DNA of 64,000 nucleotides from SKVR01 sp046291875 (GTDB lineage: Bacteria > Bacteroidota > Bacteroidia > Bacteroidales > UBA7960). The first letter of the stretch is position 1. The number at the start of each line of letters is the position of its first letter. The position numbers and the translations under genes are program-made. The notes under the pieces are model-generated. The model did no database searches. It was not told the DNA's origin and saw only the letters and a program-made list of their open reading frames with translations. Location of the stretch: contig JBKBSF010000012.1 in assembly GCA_046291875.1 (NCBI GenBank), forward strand, positions 62,001 through 126,000. The letters run 5' to 3'. This document shows, piece by piece, positions 19,011 through 27,891 of the stretch.

Positions 19011-19084
19011 ACCTGTTTTGCTGTGCGCCTCCCCGGTGCACAAGCTTAAGAATTAATATCCAATAACAATCAGTTTTTGGACAG

Positions 19085-19118
19085 AAAAAAAGAGGGCCAT
19101 ACAAAGCCCTCTTTTTTG
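19085..19118. terminator. Bidirectional terminator between fabG and the CotH-family gene
   Basis: Stem AGAGGGC / GCCCTCT flanked by A7 on the left and T6 on the right, so it can work for both convergent transcripts. Confidence 0.88.
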
Positions 19119-19189
19119 TTCACTTATAAAAGACCTGTACAAAGCCCGGTTCTGGTTGACCAGGGAAGTAAAGCGTTAGCTGGGGATGT

Positions 19190-22100
19190 TTACTGAACGA
19201 TCATTTTTTCCATGAGAAACTGTTGTTCTGTTTCAAGCCTGTAAAAATAAACACCAGGAGGAACATCCGCAATGTTAATCAACTCTGTATGCATCCCCTC
19301 CGTGAAGTAGCCTTGGGCAAGGTACTTAATCTTTCTTCCCATTAAATCGCACAAAACAATTTGTACCTGGCCAGGCTGAGGCAGGTAGAAGGAGATATGA
19401 GTGCTGCCTGAGGCAGGGTTGGGATAGTTTTGCAACAGTCTCGTACCGGTGGGTTTTGCCTCTTCATGGTTGGTACTGGTATTGAGTGCGCTCACAACGA
19501 TGTTGTCCAGTCGCAGCATATCGCGCCGGCCATGCCCTACATCGAGCTGTGTTCCTGTATAGTAATACTTCCAACGCAATTGCACATACTCCTGGTTGCT
19601 GGTTTCTTCAGGAAGGGTAAGGGGGCCAAACTGCATTTCATGTCCTTCCTGTTGCGAACGCATATACTCCTGGACGGTACCTTGTGGATCAGTTACGTCT
19701 TTCCAGGTACCTTGCGGACCCACTTTGTATTGCAAACGAATGGCATATACGCGTGCATTGGGAATAACTGTACCGCCCGTCCAGGAAACCTGAACGCCGT
19801 ACACTCCTCGGGTATCCAGTGCCAATACTGCAGCACCCAGATCGCGACTCCTTCCGGTATTGATAAACGAAATACCCTGGTCGCCTAGCCCATTGATGCG
19901 GGAGCGGCCCGTGAGGCGGTATGGGAAGCCCACAGAGCCCAGATCATCGGCATGATACTCTCCTTCAGGAATATGATATCGGTGGGTCATGACGTCCTCA
20001 AGCAAAGGGTCACTTTTTGAGCTTTGCAAAAACAACATGTGTTCAGGGAAGTTTCCCTCGGGCTCATTTTCATTCCAATAGCCGAAAGTGTAGGGTCCTT
20101 TCATAAGCTTATAGGCCGCAGGGTTCAGCTCATCGCCCGGGAAGTCGGGATTTACCATGAAATGGGCCGTAAGGCTGGCATCGGCAGTAAAGTTGAGCTG
20201 AATATCTCCCTGGGTACCACTATGGCTTCCGCTCCAGTGAGAAAATACATAGCCATGTTTGGGCTTTGCAACAAGTTTTACAGGTACTCCTCTGAAATAA
20301 ACCCCCGACCATATATCGGTGAGATTGGGCTCAATAGTATTGAGCGCTACCGAGCCCATCTGCGTATCATTAACGCTCAGTTGCAAGGTATAGGTGCCGG
20401 CCAGGTTAAACTGGTTGCGAATGTGTTGTCGCATGAATGCGGGGCGCTGTTGTCCAAAGGTTCGCATACGTTGTACCTGTTGCTGCCAGTGGGTAATGCT
20501 GGTGGGGCGTCGCCAGCGGTCAATGTGCTCGGTCATCTCTGGCAGAAGAACGGCTTCCAGGCTGTCGATAACATGGGTTATGCGGTTGGCACTGAATGAG
20601 GTGTTCAGCAGATCAGCAAACCGGTTGATGAAGTCGTTGCGGAAGTTTTCATTGGTAGAGAGCCTGCGCAACAAAAAGGTCGACCAGGGTGGATTGGGCC
20701 AGCCCGGTCCGTTAGGATCCATAGCCATAGCCAGTGTATTGTGTGAAGCACCCTGGTTTACTCCCGGCACATAGAAGAAATCGAGCCCAAACCCGAAATC
20801 CATATCCAGCAGGTTCCACCGCCACCGTCCGTCGAGCCCTGCAGGGGCATCAGGGTTGAAGGTAATATTGCGCCTCCAGTAGTTGAGGTTATTGCCGGGC
20901 CAATCGGTGTTCATGGAGTAAATATTGGCAATTTGAGCGTCAATGAAACTCTCTACATCCATCTGTGTGTTTACATAAGCATAATTGGATGCATTGGTCA
21001 TGCTGTTGCCATTGATAAAGGAGCGCATGCTGTTGTAATGGCCTGTTCCGCCCGGGTCTCCGTAGGCAAAAACGGAATTGTTTTCCATGGCTGTAAACTC
21101 ATGCTCCTGCAGCCCGAAATGGCTGTAAATGTAATGGTGGTCATAGCGATCGCGAAGATTGTGTATACCCCAGTACTCTCCATTGAGAAACACTACCGCA
21201 GGCCTGTAATACTGGCTTCCCACATTCAGGTTGCGCGAAATGTACTGCATAAACCCATCCCTGAAGATGGATTGATCCCAGTCGTTGCCCGAGTTGCGAA
21301 GCAGAAATCGCTTGTACTGGCCAATATTTTTTTCAGGGAAAAGAGGATACTCTATCCAGCTGGTGCCATATTCGCCCCTGGCATACAATCGTAGTGACTT
21401 TCGGGGTCTGCTTCGGGTTGTACCTCCATGCAGGCGAACACCCATGTCGGCCTGGAAAGCAAAGCTTCCGTCTGCTTCAAAAAACGCAAGATGTATGGGC
21501 CGCTCCCACTCAGGGCCCCGCTGAAACATATTGTTGTGGTTGCCCGGAATGTATATACCTATTTCGGGATTGAAAAAGTTGTCGCGATGGGTGGCCAGGA
21601 AAAATACGGGCAGCGAGTACCTGTTTTCAGCCAAAGGATCAACCATGAAGTAGTAGGTTGAGGGCTGCCTGGGCAGATAGTTCTCTTTAACAACACTGGC
21701 CCGGATTACATTAACCTTAAACACTTCGCCATTGGGTGTTTGCCAGCCTTCGAAGTAGGGTGGACCCGGATCGGTAAAATTAGTGGGGATCATGGAAATG
21801 TCGTTAGGCGTACCCTGACGCGAGTCAATGGTGAGAGCACTGGTATACAGGGCGGAGCTTGTGGTGGGTTCAGATCCGTCGAGGGTATAGTAAATCTGGG
21901 CTCCATCCAGTGTAGTGCTTACCTGCAGGTCAAAGGGGTTGGCATAAAATCCGGAAGGATGTGAGAAAACGGGTTCCGGGGCCAGTCCATTCCAGGCATG
22001 GGTGGTGTTGGCAGCACCGGGTGTGGGATCATCGAAAAAGAACCATTGATTGCCAGCCCCGGGTTTGCGTCCTGTGCTCATATCGGTGGGAATAGGAGTA

Positions 22101-22495
22101 GGGATAAGCTCATCGATAAGTGCTCCATCGGGATGGCTCAGCAATATTTCCTCTCCCGAGGCGCTTATGCTGAAGTTGGTATGCAGAGGAGATGAGGGTT
22201 GGGTGCGGTTCTTCCCCGAAGCCCACACGAGCAGAAACCCTCCCGGTGCAATTTCTACCTGCGGAAAAACCCATCGAAAAGGGTTTTCGTAATCGTCAGA
22301 TAAACCAAACCCTTCGAGGTTAACAGAAGTGGCACCTGTATTATGCAACTCGATCCAGTCGGCATAGTCGCCATCTTCGTCGGCAATGGTTTGTGAGTTG
22401 GAGGCCATTACCTCATTGATGATAATGCTTTGCGAAAAAGCTGAAAATGCCCCTGTCAGCATAAGGGCAATTAAAAGTAACATCCTTTTGTACAT
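19190..22495 (-). CDS. Secreted CotH-kinase family protein with lamin-tail domain and T9SS sorting signal
   Basis: 1101 residues. The signal peptide MYKRMLLLIALMLTGAFS ends near FSQS. A lamin-tail domain (about 22-125, INEVMASN...DWIELHNTG) is followed by a chitobiase-like Fn3 segment (about 165-215, GAQIYYTLDGSEPTTSS) and a CotH-type kinase-like domain (about 310-640, with RNSGNDWDQSIFRDGF, GEYWGIHNLRDRYD and LLDMDFGFGLD). Beta-rich modules follow (InlB-like repeat near 710-770). The C terminus YPNPASGSTHISF...GVYFYRLETEQQFLMEKMIVQ is a type A type IX sorting domain, so the protein should be exported and surface-anchored or released. CotH proteins phosphorylate secreted proteins in Bacillus; the target here is unknown. 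ATG 22495 is preferred over an upstream TTG because it opens the signal peptide. Confidence 0.9.
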   Translation of the reverse strand: MYKRMLLLIALMLTGAFSAFSQSIIINEVMASNSQTIADEDGDYADWIELHNTGATSVNLEGFGLSDDYENPFRWVFPQVEIAPGGFLLVWASGKNRTQPSSPLHTNFSISASGEEILLSHPDGALIDELIPTPIPTDMSTGRKPGAGNQWFFFDDPTPGAANTTHAWNGLAPEPVFSHPSGFYANPFDLQVSTTLDGAQIYYTLDGSEPTTSSALYTSALTIDSRQGTPNDISMIPTNFTDPGPPYFEGWQTPNGEVFKVNVIRASVVKENYLPRQPSTYYFMVDPLAENRYSLPVFFLATHRDNFFNPEIGIYIPGNHNNMFQRGPEWERPIHLAFFEADGSFAFQADMGVRLHGGTTRSRPRKSLRLYARGEYGTSWIEYPLFPEKNIGQYKRFLLRNSGNDWDQSIFRDGFMQYISRNLNVGSQYYRPAVVFLNGEYWGIHNLRDRYDHHYIYSHFGLQEHEFTAMENNSVFAYGDPGGTGHYNSMRSFINGNSMTNASNYAYVNTQMDVESFIDAQIANIYSMNTDWPGNNLNYWRRNITFNPDAPAGLDGRWRWNLLDMDFGFGLDFFYVPGVNQGASHNTLAMAMDPNGPGWPNPPWSTFLLRRLSTNENFRNDFINRFADLLNTSFSANRITHVIDSLEAVLLPEMTEHIDRWRRPTSITHWQQQVQRMRTFGQQRPAFMRQHIRNQFNLAGTYTLQLSVNDTQMGSVALNTIEPNLTDIWSGVYFRGVPVKLVAKPKHGYVFSHWSGSHSGTQGDIQLNFTADASLTAHFMVNPDFPGDELNPAAYKLMKGPYTFGYWNENEPEGNFPEHMLFLQSSKSDPLLEDVMTHRYHIPEGEYHADDLGSVGFPYRLTGRSRINGLGDQGISFINTGRSRDLGAAVLALDTRGVYGVQVSWTGGTVIPNARVYAIRLQYKVGPQGTWKDVTDPQGTVQEYMRSQQEGHEMQFGPLTLPEETSNQEYVQLRWKYYYTGTQLDVGHGRRDMLRLDNIVVSALNTSTNHEEAKPTGTRLLQNYPNPASGSTHISFYLPQPGQVQIVLCDLMGRKIKYLAQGYFTEGMHTELINIADVPPGVYFYRLETEQQFLMEKMIVQ

Positions 22496-22728
22496 CCGTT
22501 GTTTGTTTTCCAATGAGCAGCAAAACCACCAGAAACATCAGCCGGGAGCTGACACATTTCCGGGAATTGCCTGGCAAAATACCTTATTGTTTCGGTGGTA
22601 AAAGTAACAAAAATCGCCCGAAAGTGTCATATCCATCCCCAAACAAATCCCATCCTTCCGGCTAATCAGGATACGGAATGGTGGAGCCTGCAGGCTGGTT
22701 TTGTTGTGAAAAAAAACAGAAATATAGA

Positions 22729-22758
22729 TTGCATACATGAAAAATTCTGTTATCTTTG
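22729..22758 (+). promoter_or_regulatory. Promoter of the etfBA-FeS operon
   Basis: TTG at 22729-22731, 19-base spacer, TATCTTTG at 22751-22758. Perfect -7 box. It also decides the start of etfB: an in-frame ATG at 22737 lies upstream of the predicted transcription start and cannot be used. Confidence 0.8.
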
Positions 22759-22790
22759 ATTATAAGCAGATAAAACTAAAACCAACTATT

Positions 22791-23534
22791 ATGCATATTA
22801 TCGTTTGTATCAGTCATGTGCCAGACACAACTACAAAAATCCGTTTCAGCGGAGAGATGTCGGCTCTGGATACCCAGGGGGTGAAATGGGTTATCAACCC
22901 CTGGGATGATCTCAGCTTAACCCGCGCCATAGAACTAAGAGAAGATGCCCAGTCGGGTGTTGCCCGGCTTACGGTAGCCCTGGTGGGAGATGCCTCCGCA
23001 GAGCCCACCCTGCGAAAAGCCCTGGCTATGGGTGCCGATGATGCCATTCGCATAGACGCAGATCCTGCCGATAGCTATACTGTAGCTGTACAACTGGCCG
23101 AGGCACTTAAGGAGGAAGACTATCAGCTTATCCTATGCGGTATTGAATCGAGCGACCACAACAGCTCTGCAGTAGGAGGTATGTTGGCCGAATTGCTGAA
23201 TATCCCTTCTGTTTCCTCTGTATCCTCCATCGAAAGCCAGCAAGGCAGCTTTGTTGTGGTGAGTGAGAGTGAAGGTGGACGGGAAAAGGTAAGACTAAAC
23301 CACCCTTTTCTTGCCGTATGCCAGAAAGGGGTAGCCATAGACCCCAGAATTCCTTCCATGCGGGGAGTAATGTCGGCGCGAACCAAACCTCTTAAAGTAG
23401 TTACTCCGAAGGGTTCAGATGCCTTTACCCAAACCCTTACCTATGTTTATCCGCAGGCCAAAGGGCAATGCCGGTTTTTCGATGATACCGATGCCCTGGT
23501 AAATGCATTGAAGAATGAAGCCAAGGTACTCTGA
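22791..23534 (+). CDS. etfB: Electron transfer flavoprotein beta subunit
   Basis: 247 residues. MHIIVCISHVPDTTTKIRF opens the EtfB Rossmann-like domain, and the AMP/FAD-contact region reads LILCGIESSDHNSSAVGGMLAELL. Together with EtfA it forms a soluble flavoprotein that collects electrons from dehydrogenases. First gene of a four-gene operon (etfB, etfA, membrane FeS protein, CCG protein) that contains no acyl-CoA dehydrogenase, so the electron donor must be encoded elsewhere. Start set by the promoter upstream. I cannot tell from sequence whether it holds FAD or AMP at the second site, which is what separates bifurcating from ordinary ETFs. Confidence 0.93.
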   Translation: MHIIVCISHVPDTTTKIRFSGEMSALDTQGVKWVINPWDDLSLTRAIELREDAQSGVARLTVALVGDASAEPTLRKALAMGADDAIRIDADPADSYTVAVQLAEALKEEDYQLILCGIESSDHNSSAVGGMLAELLNIPSVSSVSSIESQQGSFVVVSESEGGREKVRLNHPFLAVCQKGVAIDPRIPSMRGVMSARTKPLKVVTPKGSDAFTQTLTYVYPQAKGQCRFFDDTDALVNALKNEAKVL

Positions 23535-23616
23535 TTGCGCAAAGCAATATACATCCTGTAAGAAATGAATACCTCTCTAAAAATCAGATTGTAAAATTCG
23601 AAAAATTCAAAATAGT

Positions 23617-24576
23617 ATGTCAATTTTAGTATTTGTAGAACATCTGGATGGAAAGCTCAAGAAGCAGGCTGGCGAACTGGTTTCTTATGCTGCACAGATA
23701 TCTCCGGATGTAACCCTGCTGGCCATTGGTAAGGTCAGCCAGGATGAATTAGCAAAAATGGGGCGTTATGGTGCCTCCAACTGCATACACATTCAGGAGC
23801 CAGGTCTGGAAATGCAGGATAATCAGGCCTATGCACGATGGATTGCAGAAATTGCGGAAAAGGAAGGAACTGATCTGATCATTATGGCGAATTCGGCCTT
23901 TGGTAAGGCACTGGCACCGCGATTGTCGGTAAGGTTAAAGGCCGGGTTGGTTGCAGGTGTTGTGGACCTACCCACCACCGATCAGGGTTTCCGGGTGAAG
24001 AAAAAGGTGTTTAACGGCAAGGCTTTTGCCATGGTCCAGATACTTACTTCTCGAAAGATCCTTACCCTCAACAGCAATGCCTGCCCCTTGATTGAAAAGC
24101 CCACCGAGCTTCAGTACCAGGTATTTTCTCAAACCCAGGTGCCTGCAACTGCAGCAATGGAACTGGTAGAGAAAAGCCAGGCCAGCAGTGGCAACCTTTT
24201 AACAGAAGCTTCCATTGTGGTATCAGGAGGCAGGGGCATGCGCGATCCTGCCAACTGGGCGCATCTTGAAACCCTGGCACAGCAACTGAACGCAGCCCTG
24301 GCATGCTCAAAACCCGTTTCGGATGAGGGCTGGCGATCGCACTCAGAGCATGTGGGGCAAACCGGAAAAACCATTGCTCCAGACCTTTATGTTGCGGTGG
24401 GTATTTCGGGTGCCGTGCAGCATCTTGCAGGAGTGAGTTCCTCCAAAACCATTGTAGCCATCAATACCGACAAGGAAGCCCCTATTTTCGAAGTGGCCGA
24501 TTATGGTATGGTGGCTGATGCTATGGAAGTGCTGCCTATGCTTATTCAGTCTGTGAATAAATTACACAGTTCCTGA
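23617..24576 (+). CDS. etfA: Electron transfer flavoprotein alpha subunit
   Basis: 319 residues. The N-terminal domain opens MSILVFVEHLDGKLKKQ and contains GRYGASN. The C-terminal FAD domain has IVVSGGRGMRDPANW, VGQTGKTIAPDLYVAVGISGAVQHLAG and AINTDKEAPIFEVADYGMV, the classical FAD-binding run. It carries the main FAD of the EtfAB dimer. It lies 82 bases after etfB and 113 bases before the membrane FeS gene. It has no N-terminal ferredoxin extension, unlike some bifurcating EtfA proteins. Confidence 0.95.
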   Translation: MSILVFVEHLDGKLKKQAGELVSYAAQISPDVTLLAIGKVSQDELAKMGRYGASNCIHIQEPGLEMQDNQAYARWIAEIAEKEGTDLIIMANSAFGKALAPRLSVRLKAGLVAGVVDLPTTDQGFRVKKKVFNGKAFAMVQILTSRKILTLNSNACPLIEKPTELQYQVFSQTQVPATAAMELVEKSQASSGNLLTEASIVVSGGRGMRDPANWAHLETLAQQLNAALACSKPVSDEGWRSHSEHVGQTGKTIAPDLYVAVGISGAVQHLAGVSSSKTIVAINTDKEAPIFEVADYGMVADAMEVLPMLIQSVNKLHSS

Positions 24577-24689
24577 CATTTTTCCCTTATCAGATCGATT
24601 TTCTATTATATTTGCCGGGTAATCATGCGTTTAAGTATGGTTACCCTTTTTTCTGCTGTCGGGCTCGCAGGTATCTGCAATCTCTGACC

Positions 24690-26003
24690 ATGATATTTTT
24701 CCAAACCCAAAGGATACACACTATGCTGGTATTTATCTTTTTTCTGCTTCTTGCCATTGGTTTTTTTATCTACACCATGAGCAGGATTGTTGCTTTTTTC
24801 CGTCTTACTCATCCCGCCTATCCCATCAGAGCTATCGGACAACGAATTCTTATTACACTGAAAACAGCATTGCTTCAGGACAAGATTTTTCGTTTTCCTT
24901 TTTCTGGTTTTCTGCATGCTATGGTTTTCTGGGGGTTTCTCTCCATTCAGTTTGTAAACTTCGAAATGATCATTGATGGGGTATCTGGAGGCGAAAAGTC
25001 ATTGGCTTTCCTGGGCCGGTTTTATGCCTTTATGGTGGGTGTGGCCGATGTGTTTGCTTACATTGTGGCATTGTTTGTATTGATATTTCTGGTTCGACGT
25101 GCATTTCTGCATATCAGCAGGTTGCATGGCAAAGAGCTTAAGCCCCGCAATCATTATGATGCCTACCTGGCTCTGACTCTTATTCTTGTGCTTATGATTA
25201 CCCTTATGGGGAAAAATATTTTTTATATCCTTTCACAGCCCTTACAAATGGCCGGAAGCTTTCCTGTAAGTTCGCTGCTGGTTCCGGCTTTTTCAGGGGT
25301 AATGGCCGACACAGCACTTATTCTGCACAAGGCCAACTGGTGGGCACATATTCTGTTGGTATTTGTTTTTGCCAATATCCTGCCCTATTCCAAGCACTTT
25401 CATATTTTCGTTTCCATACCCAATGTATTCCTGAGCAGGCTTGGGCCGCTTGCCCAACTCCCCAATATGACACAGGTGCAGCAGGAGGTACGTTTGATGA
25501 TGAACCCCGACACCGCCTTTGCAGAGCCTGCAGCCGATACATCGGCACCGGCAAGGTTCGGGGTAAAGGATGTGGAGGATATAACCTGGAAAAACTACAT
25601 GGATTCGCTTGCCTGCACACAATGTGGCCGATGCACGGCGGTATGCCCGGCAAACATAACTGGTAAAGAACTGTCGCCACGAAAACTCTTTGTGGATATA
25701 CGCAACCGGATGAAAGAAAAAGGGCCACATCTGGTGAAAAGCAGGGAGTTTTCAGATCAGAAAAGTCTGCTTCGGGACTATATCAGGGAGGAAGAGTTAT
25801 GGGCCTGTACCACCTGCATGGCATGTGCCCAAGAGTGCCCGCTTAACATTGATCACCCTACTCTCATTGTGGATATGCGTCGCTACCTGGTTATGGAAGA
25901 GTCAAAGGCACCCTCTGAACTCAATGCGATGTTCTCCAATATGGAAAACAATGGTGCACCCTGGCAATATTCGCACGAAGACAGACTGAACTGGACAAAG
26001 TAG
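24690..26003 (+). CDS. Membrane-bound FeS oxidoreductase (NarI/HdrE-like plus two [4Fe-4S]), ETF-quinone link
   Basis: 437 residues. Five or six membrane helices occupy residues about 8-265, with His residues placed as in cytochrome b NarI/HdrE domains (LHAMVFWG, LHKANWWAHILL, SKHFHIF). A cytoplasmic part has two [4Fe-4S] motifs, CTQCGRCTAVCP and CTTCMACAQECP, as in HdrC. Between EtfAB and a CCG-domain protein this fits an ETF:(mena)quinone oxidoreductase of the DUF224/EMO type, split over two genes. ATG 24690 is chosen; ATG 24723 is an alternative. TATATTTG at 24607-24614 could be an internal -7 box, but it lacks a -33 partner. Confidence 0.85.
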   Translation: MIFFQTQRIHTMLVFIFFLLLAIGFFIYTMSRIVAFFRLTHPAYPIRAIGQRILITLKTALLQDKIFRFPFSGFLHAMVFWGFLSIQFVNFEMIIDGVSGGEKSLAFLGRFYAFMVGVADVFAYIVALFVLIFLVRRAFLHISRLHGKELKPRNHYDAYLALTLILVLMITLMGKNIFYILSQPLQMAGSFPVSSLLVPAFSGVMADTALILHKANWWAHILLVFVFANILPYSKHFHIFVSIPNVFLSRLGPLAQLPNMTQVQQEVRLMMNPDTAFAEPAADTSAPARFGVKDVEDITWKNYMDSLACTQCGRCTAVCPANITGKELSPRKLFVDIRNRMKEKGPHLVKSREFSDQKSLLRDYIREEELWACTTCMACAQECPLNIDHPTLIVDMRRYLVMEESKAPSELNAMFSNMENNGAPWQYSHEDRLNWTK

Positions 26004-26049
26004 ACTGCACTTCAACAGAAGCAGATACCTTTTAAAACAATGTAATACC

Positions 26050-26838
26050 ATGATAGAAACCACTACCATACAAGTGCCCCTGATGTCCGATTTACATGCA
26101 AAGGGGCGTAAACCCGAATACCTTTTCTGGGTAGGTTGCGCCGGAGCCTTCGACAAGCGTTATCAAAAAGTGGCGAGGGCTTTTGCAGGAATACTCAATC
26201 ATCTGGGAACCGATTATGCTGTTCTGGGAACGGAGGAAACCTGCACCGGCGATCCGGCAAGGCGTGCAGGAAACGAAATGCTCTTTCATATGCAGGCGGC
26301 CCATGTAATGGAAACTTTCTCACTATACCAGGTAGAAAAGATCGTTTGTATCTGCCCTCATTGTTACAATGTTTTTAAGAATGAGTACCCGGTATTGGGC
26401 GGTAATTATGAGGTGCAGCATTACACACAGTTTTTGAGCCAAGAGCTGCGCTCAGGAAGGTTAAAAGTTGATCCGTTGAAACTGCGGGGCAGGAAGGTTA
26501 CTTTTCACGATCCCTGCTACCTGGGGCGAGGCAATGGCGAGTACGATGCCCCTCGCTACATCCTGGATACCCTGGGGCTCATACGGGTAGAAATGCCCCG
26601 AAGCAAAAGCAAATCATTATGTTGTGGAGCCGGAGGGGCACAAATGTTCAAGGAGGCCGAAAAGGGCAACAAAGAAGTTTTCATGGAAAGAACACAAGAG
26701 GCAATAAGCCTGAAAACAGATATTATTGCCAGCTCCTGTCCTTTTTGTATGACCATGCTTACCGATGGACTCAAATTCAAGGATACCACCCAGACTGAAA
26801 ATAAAGATATTGCGGAACTGATACGGGAGGCCATTTAA
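26050..26838 (+). CDS. CCG-domain (HdrB/D-like) FeS protein, partner of the membrane oxidoreductase
   Basis: 262 residues, with two cysteine-rich CCG-type domains. The first has WVGCAGAFDKRYQKV, ETCTGDPARR and CICPHCYNVF. The second has FHDPCYLGRGNGEYD, LCCGAGGAQM and SSCPFCMTML. Such domains bind noncubane [4Fe-4S] clusters in heterodisulfide reductase HdrB/D, lactate-utilisation LutA and glycolate oxidase GlcF. Here it follows the membrane FeS gene by 46 bases and is the last gene before a terminator, so it probably completes the ETF:quinone oxidoreductase. All cysteines of both CCG motifs are present. Confidence 0.87.
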   Translation: MIETTTIQVPLMSDLHAKGRKPEYLFWVGCAGAFDKRYQKVARAFAGILNHLGTDYAVLGTEETCTGDPARRAGNEMLFHMQAAHVMETFSLYQVEKIVCICPHCYNVFKNEYPVLGGNYEVQHYTQFLSQELRSGRLKVDPLKLRGRKVTFHDPCYLGRGNGEYDAPRYILDTLGLIRVEMPRSKSKSLCCGAGGAQMFKEAEKGNKEVFMERTQEAISLKTDIIASSCPFCMTMLTDGLKFKDTTQTENKDIAELIREAI

Positions 26839-26868
26839 AAGGGTTTAATCATCCTCCTTCCATAAATA

Positions 26869-26904
26869 AAATCCCGGCGAGACACTTTTGTACCGCCGGG
26901 ATTT
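26869..26904 (+). terminator. Rho-independent terminator of the etf operon
   Basis: Stem AATCCCGGCG / CGCCGGGATT around a 14-base loop (26880-26893), flanked by A-rich and T-rich arms. Confidence 0.85.
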
Positions 26905-26986
26905 ATACTTTCAAATTCTGCCTTTCTGGCAAAAACATCTTTTGCTTTGCTGTGGGTTGTCAGAAAAACATGTTCTGGTATGTATT

Positions 26987-27577
26987 TCAGAATTTCACCG
27001 ATAACCCAAAGCTGAGGGCACCCAATGCACCTCTTCCCCCTTCCAGATACAAACCGAGGTTATCAGTAAGGTAATAGCGGAAACCAAAATTGGGCCCCAG
27101 GAAGATCCTCCACGAATTGTCATACAGATCAGGGAAAGTCGCGCTGCTGTAATTTCTTATCTCTATACCTGTGGTCACGGTGAGGTAAAGGTCTATTTTG
27201 CTGGCATCTATCTCGCTCCCCAATACTTCATTGATCAAATTGGTGAGATGGAAACTTCCGCGTCCTCCAAAGTGGTAGAAACTCCATGCAAAATCGCTGC
27301 TGGAATAGCGATAGTCCCAACGGCCAAAACCTACAAAGGGACCTGCGGTTATAAACTCGTGGAAACCATACTCCAGGTAAGCAGTCATGGGAGGGAAGCT
27401 GACGGAGCGTGTGCCCAGGAAATCATAACCATAATAACCCAGGTACAAGCCTGCACCAAAAAGCACGGTGCCCGTAAAATCCTGGTCCTGAGAATTGTTT
27501 TTGTGAATAGTTGGGTTGTTTGCAGAAGCGGTTGCGATAATCAGTGTTAAAAACAGAACTACAAAGTACTTTTTCAT
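26987..27577 (-). CDS. Predicted small outer-membrane beta-barrel protein
   Basis: 196 residues. MKKYFVVLFLTLIIATASA is a clear signal peptide, which fixes the start; the frame remains open upstream without a better start. The mature part is rich in alternating aromatic and polar strands (GTVLFGAGLYLGYYGYDF, FIGPNFGFRYYL-like segments) and ends in GALSFGLSVKF with a C-terminal Phe, a usual outer-membrane signature. It resembles porin-family or DUF3575-like barrels in length and pattern, but I do not recognise a specific family. Neighbours give no functional clue. Confidence 0.72.
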   Translation of the reverse strand: MKKYFVVLFLTLIIATASANNPTIHKNNSQDQDFTGTVLFGAGLYLGYYGYDFLGTRSVSFPPMTAYLEYGFHEFITAGPFVGFGRWDYRYSSSDFAWSFYHFGGRGSFHLTNLINEVLGSEIDASKIDLYLTVTTGIEIRNYSSATFPDLYDNSWRIFLGPNFGFRYYLTDNLGLYLEGGRGALGALSFGLSVKF

Positions 27578-27891
27578 CTCGATCATTTTAAAGGATAAAT
27601 GGTTATTAATTGTGTTGTAAAAAAGGTTGATCCCATACAGATAAACATCCTGGAAACCTGAGGGTCGCGACGCAACTCTTTCCATCGATGATAACCGTTG
27701 TTTGGTAGTATAAATGTAAATGGTTTTTTTGCCACAACAAAACTTCCCCGTTAAAATCTGACGCACACTCTCTCCATTGTGCTTAAGCGTTTTTTTTGGT
27801 AACTTTGCATTAACAGCTGCTCAGGGCATTCATACAGGGCAATCCTTCCGTGCCGGGCATCTCTCCTGAAAATAAAAATCATTGATCAATA
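27578..27891. other. Divergent intergenic region, 314 bp
   Basis: Lies between the outer-membrane protein gene and mtaB. Apart from the mtaB promoter near 27.78-27.81 kb I see no gene or repeat in it. Confidence 0.5.
27777..27807 (+). promoter_or_regulatory. Promoter of mtaB
   Basis: TTG at 27777-27779, 20-base spacer, TAACTTTG at 27800-27807. Good match to both Bacteroidota boxes; leader about 80 bases. Confidence 0.72.

Noticed and set aside
22737..22790. N-terminal extension of EtfB from an upstream ATG
   Set aside because: The ATG lies between the -33 and -7 boxes of the promoter, so it is not transcribed from it; EtfB proteins start at the MHIIVC strand.
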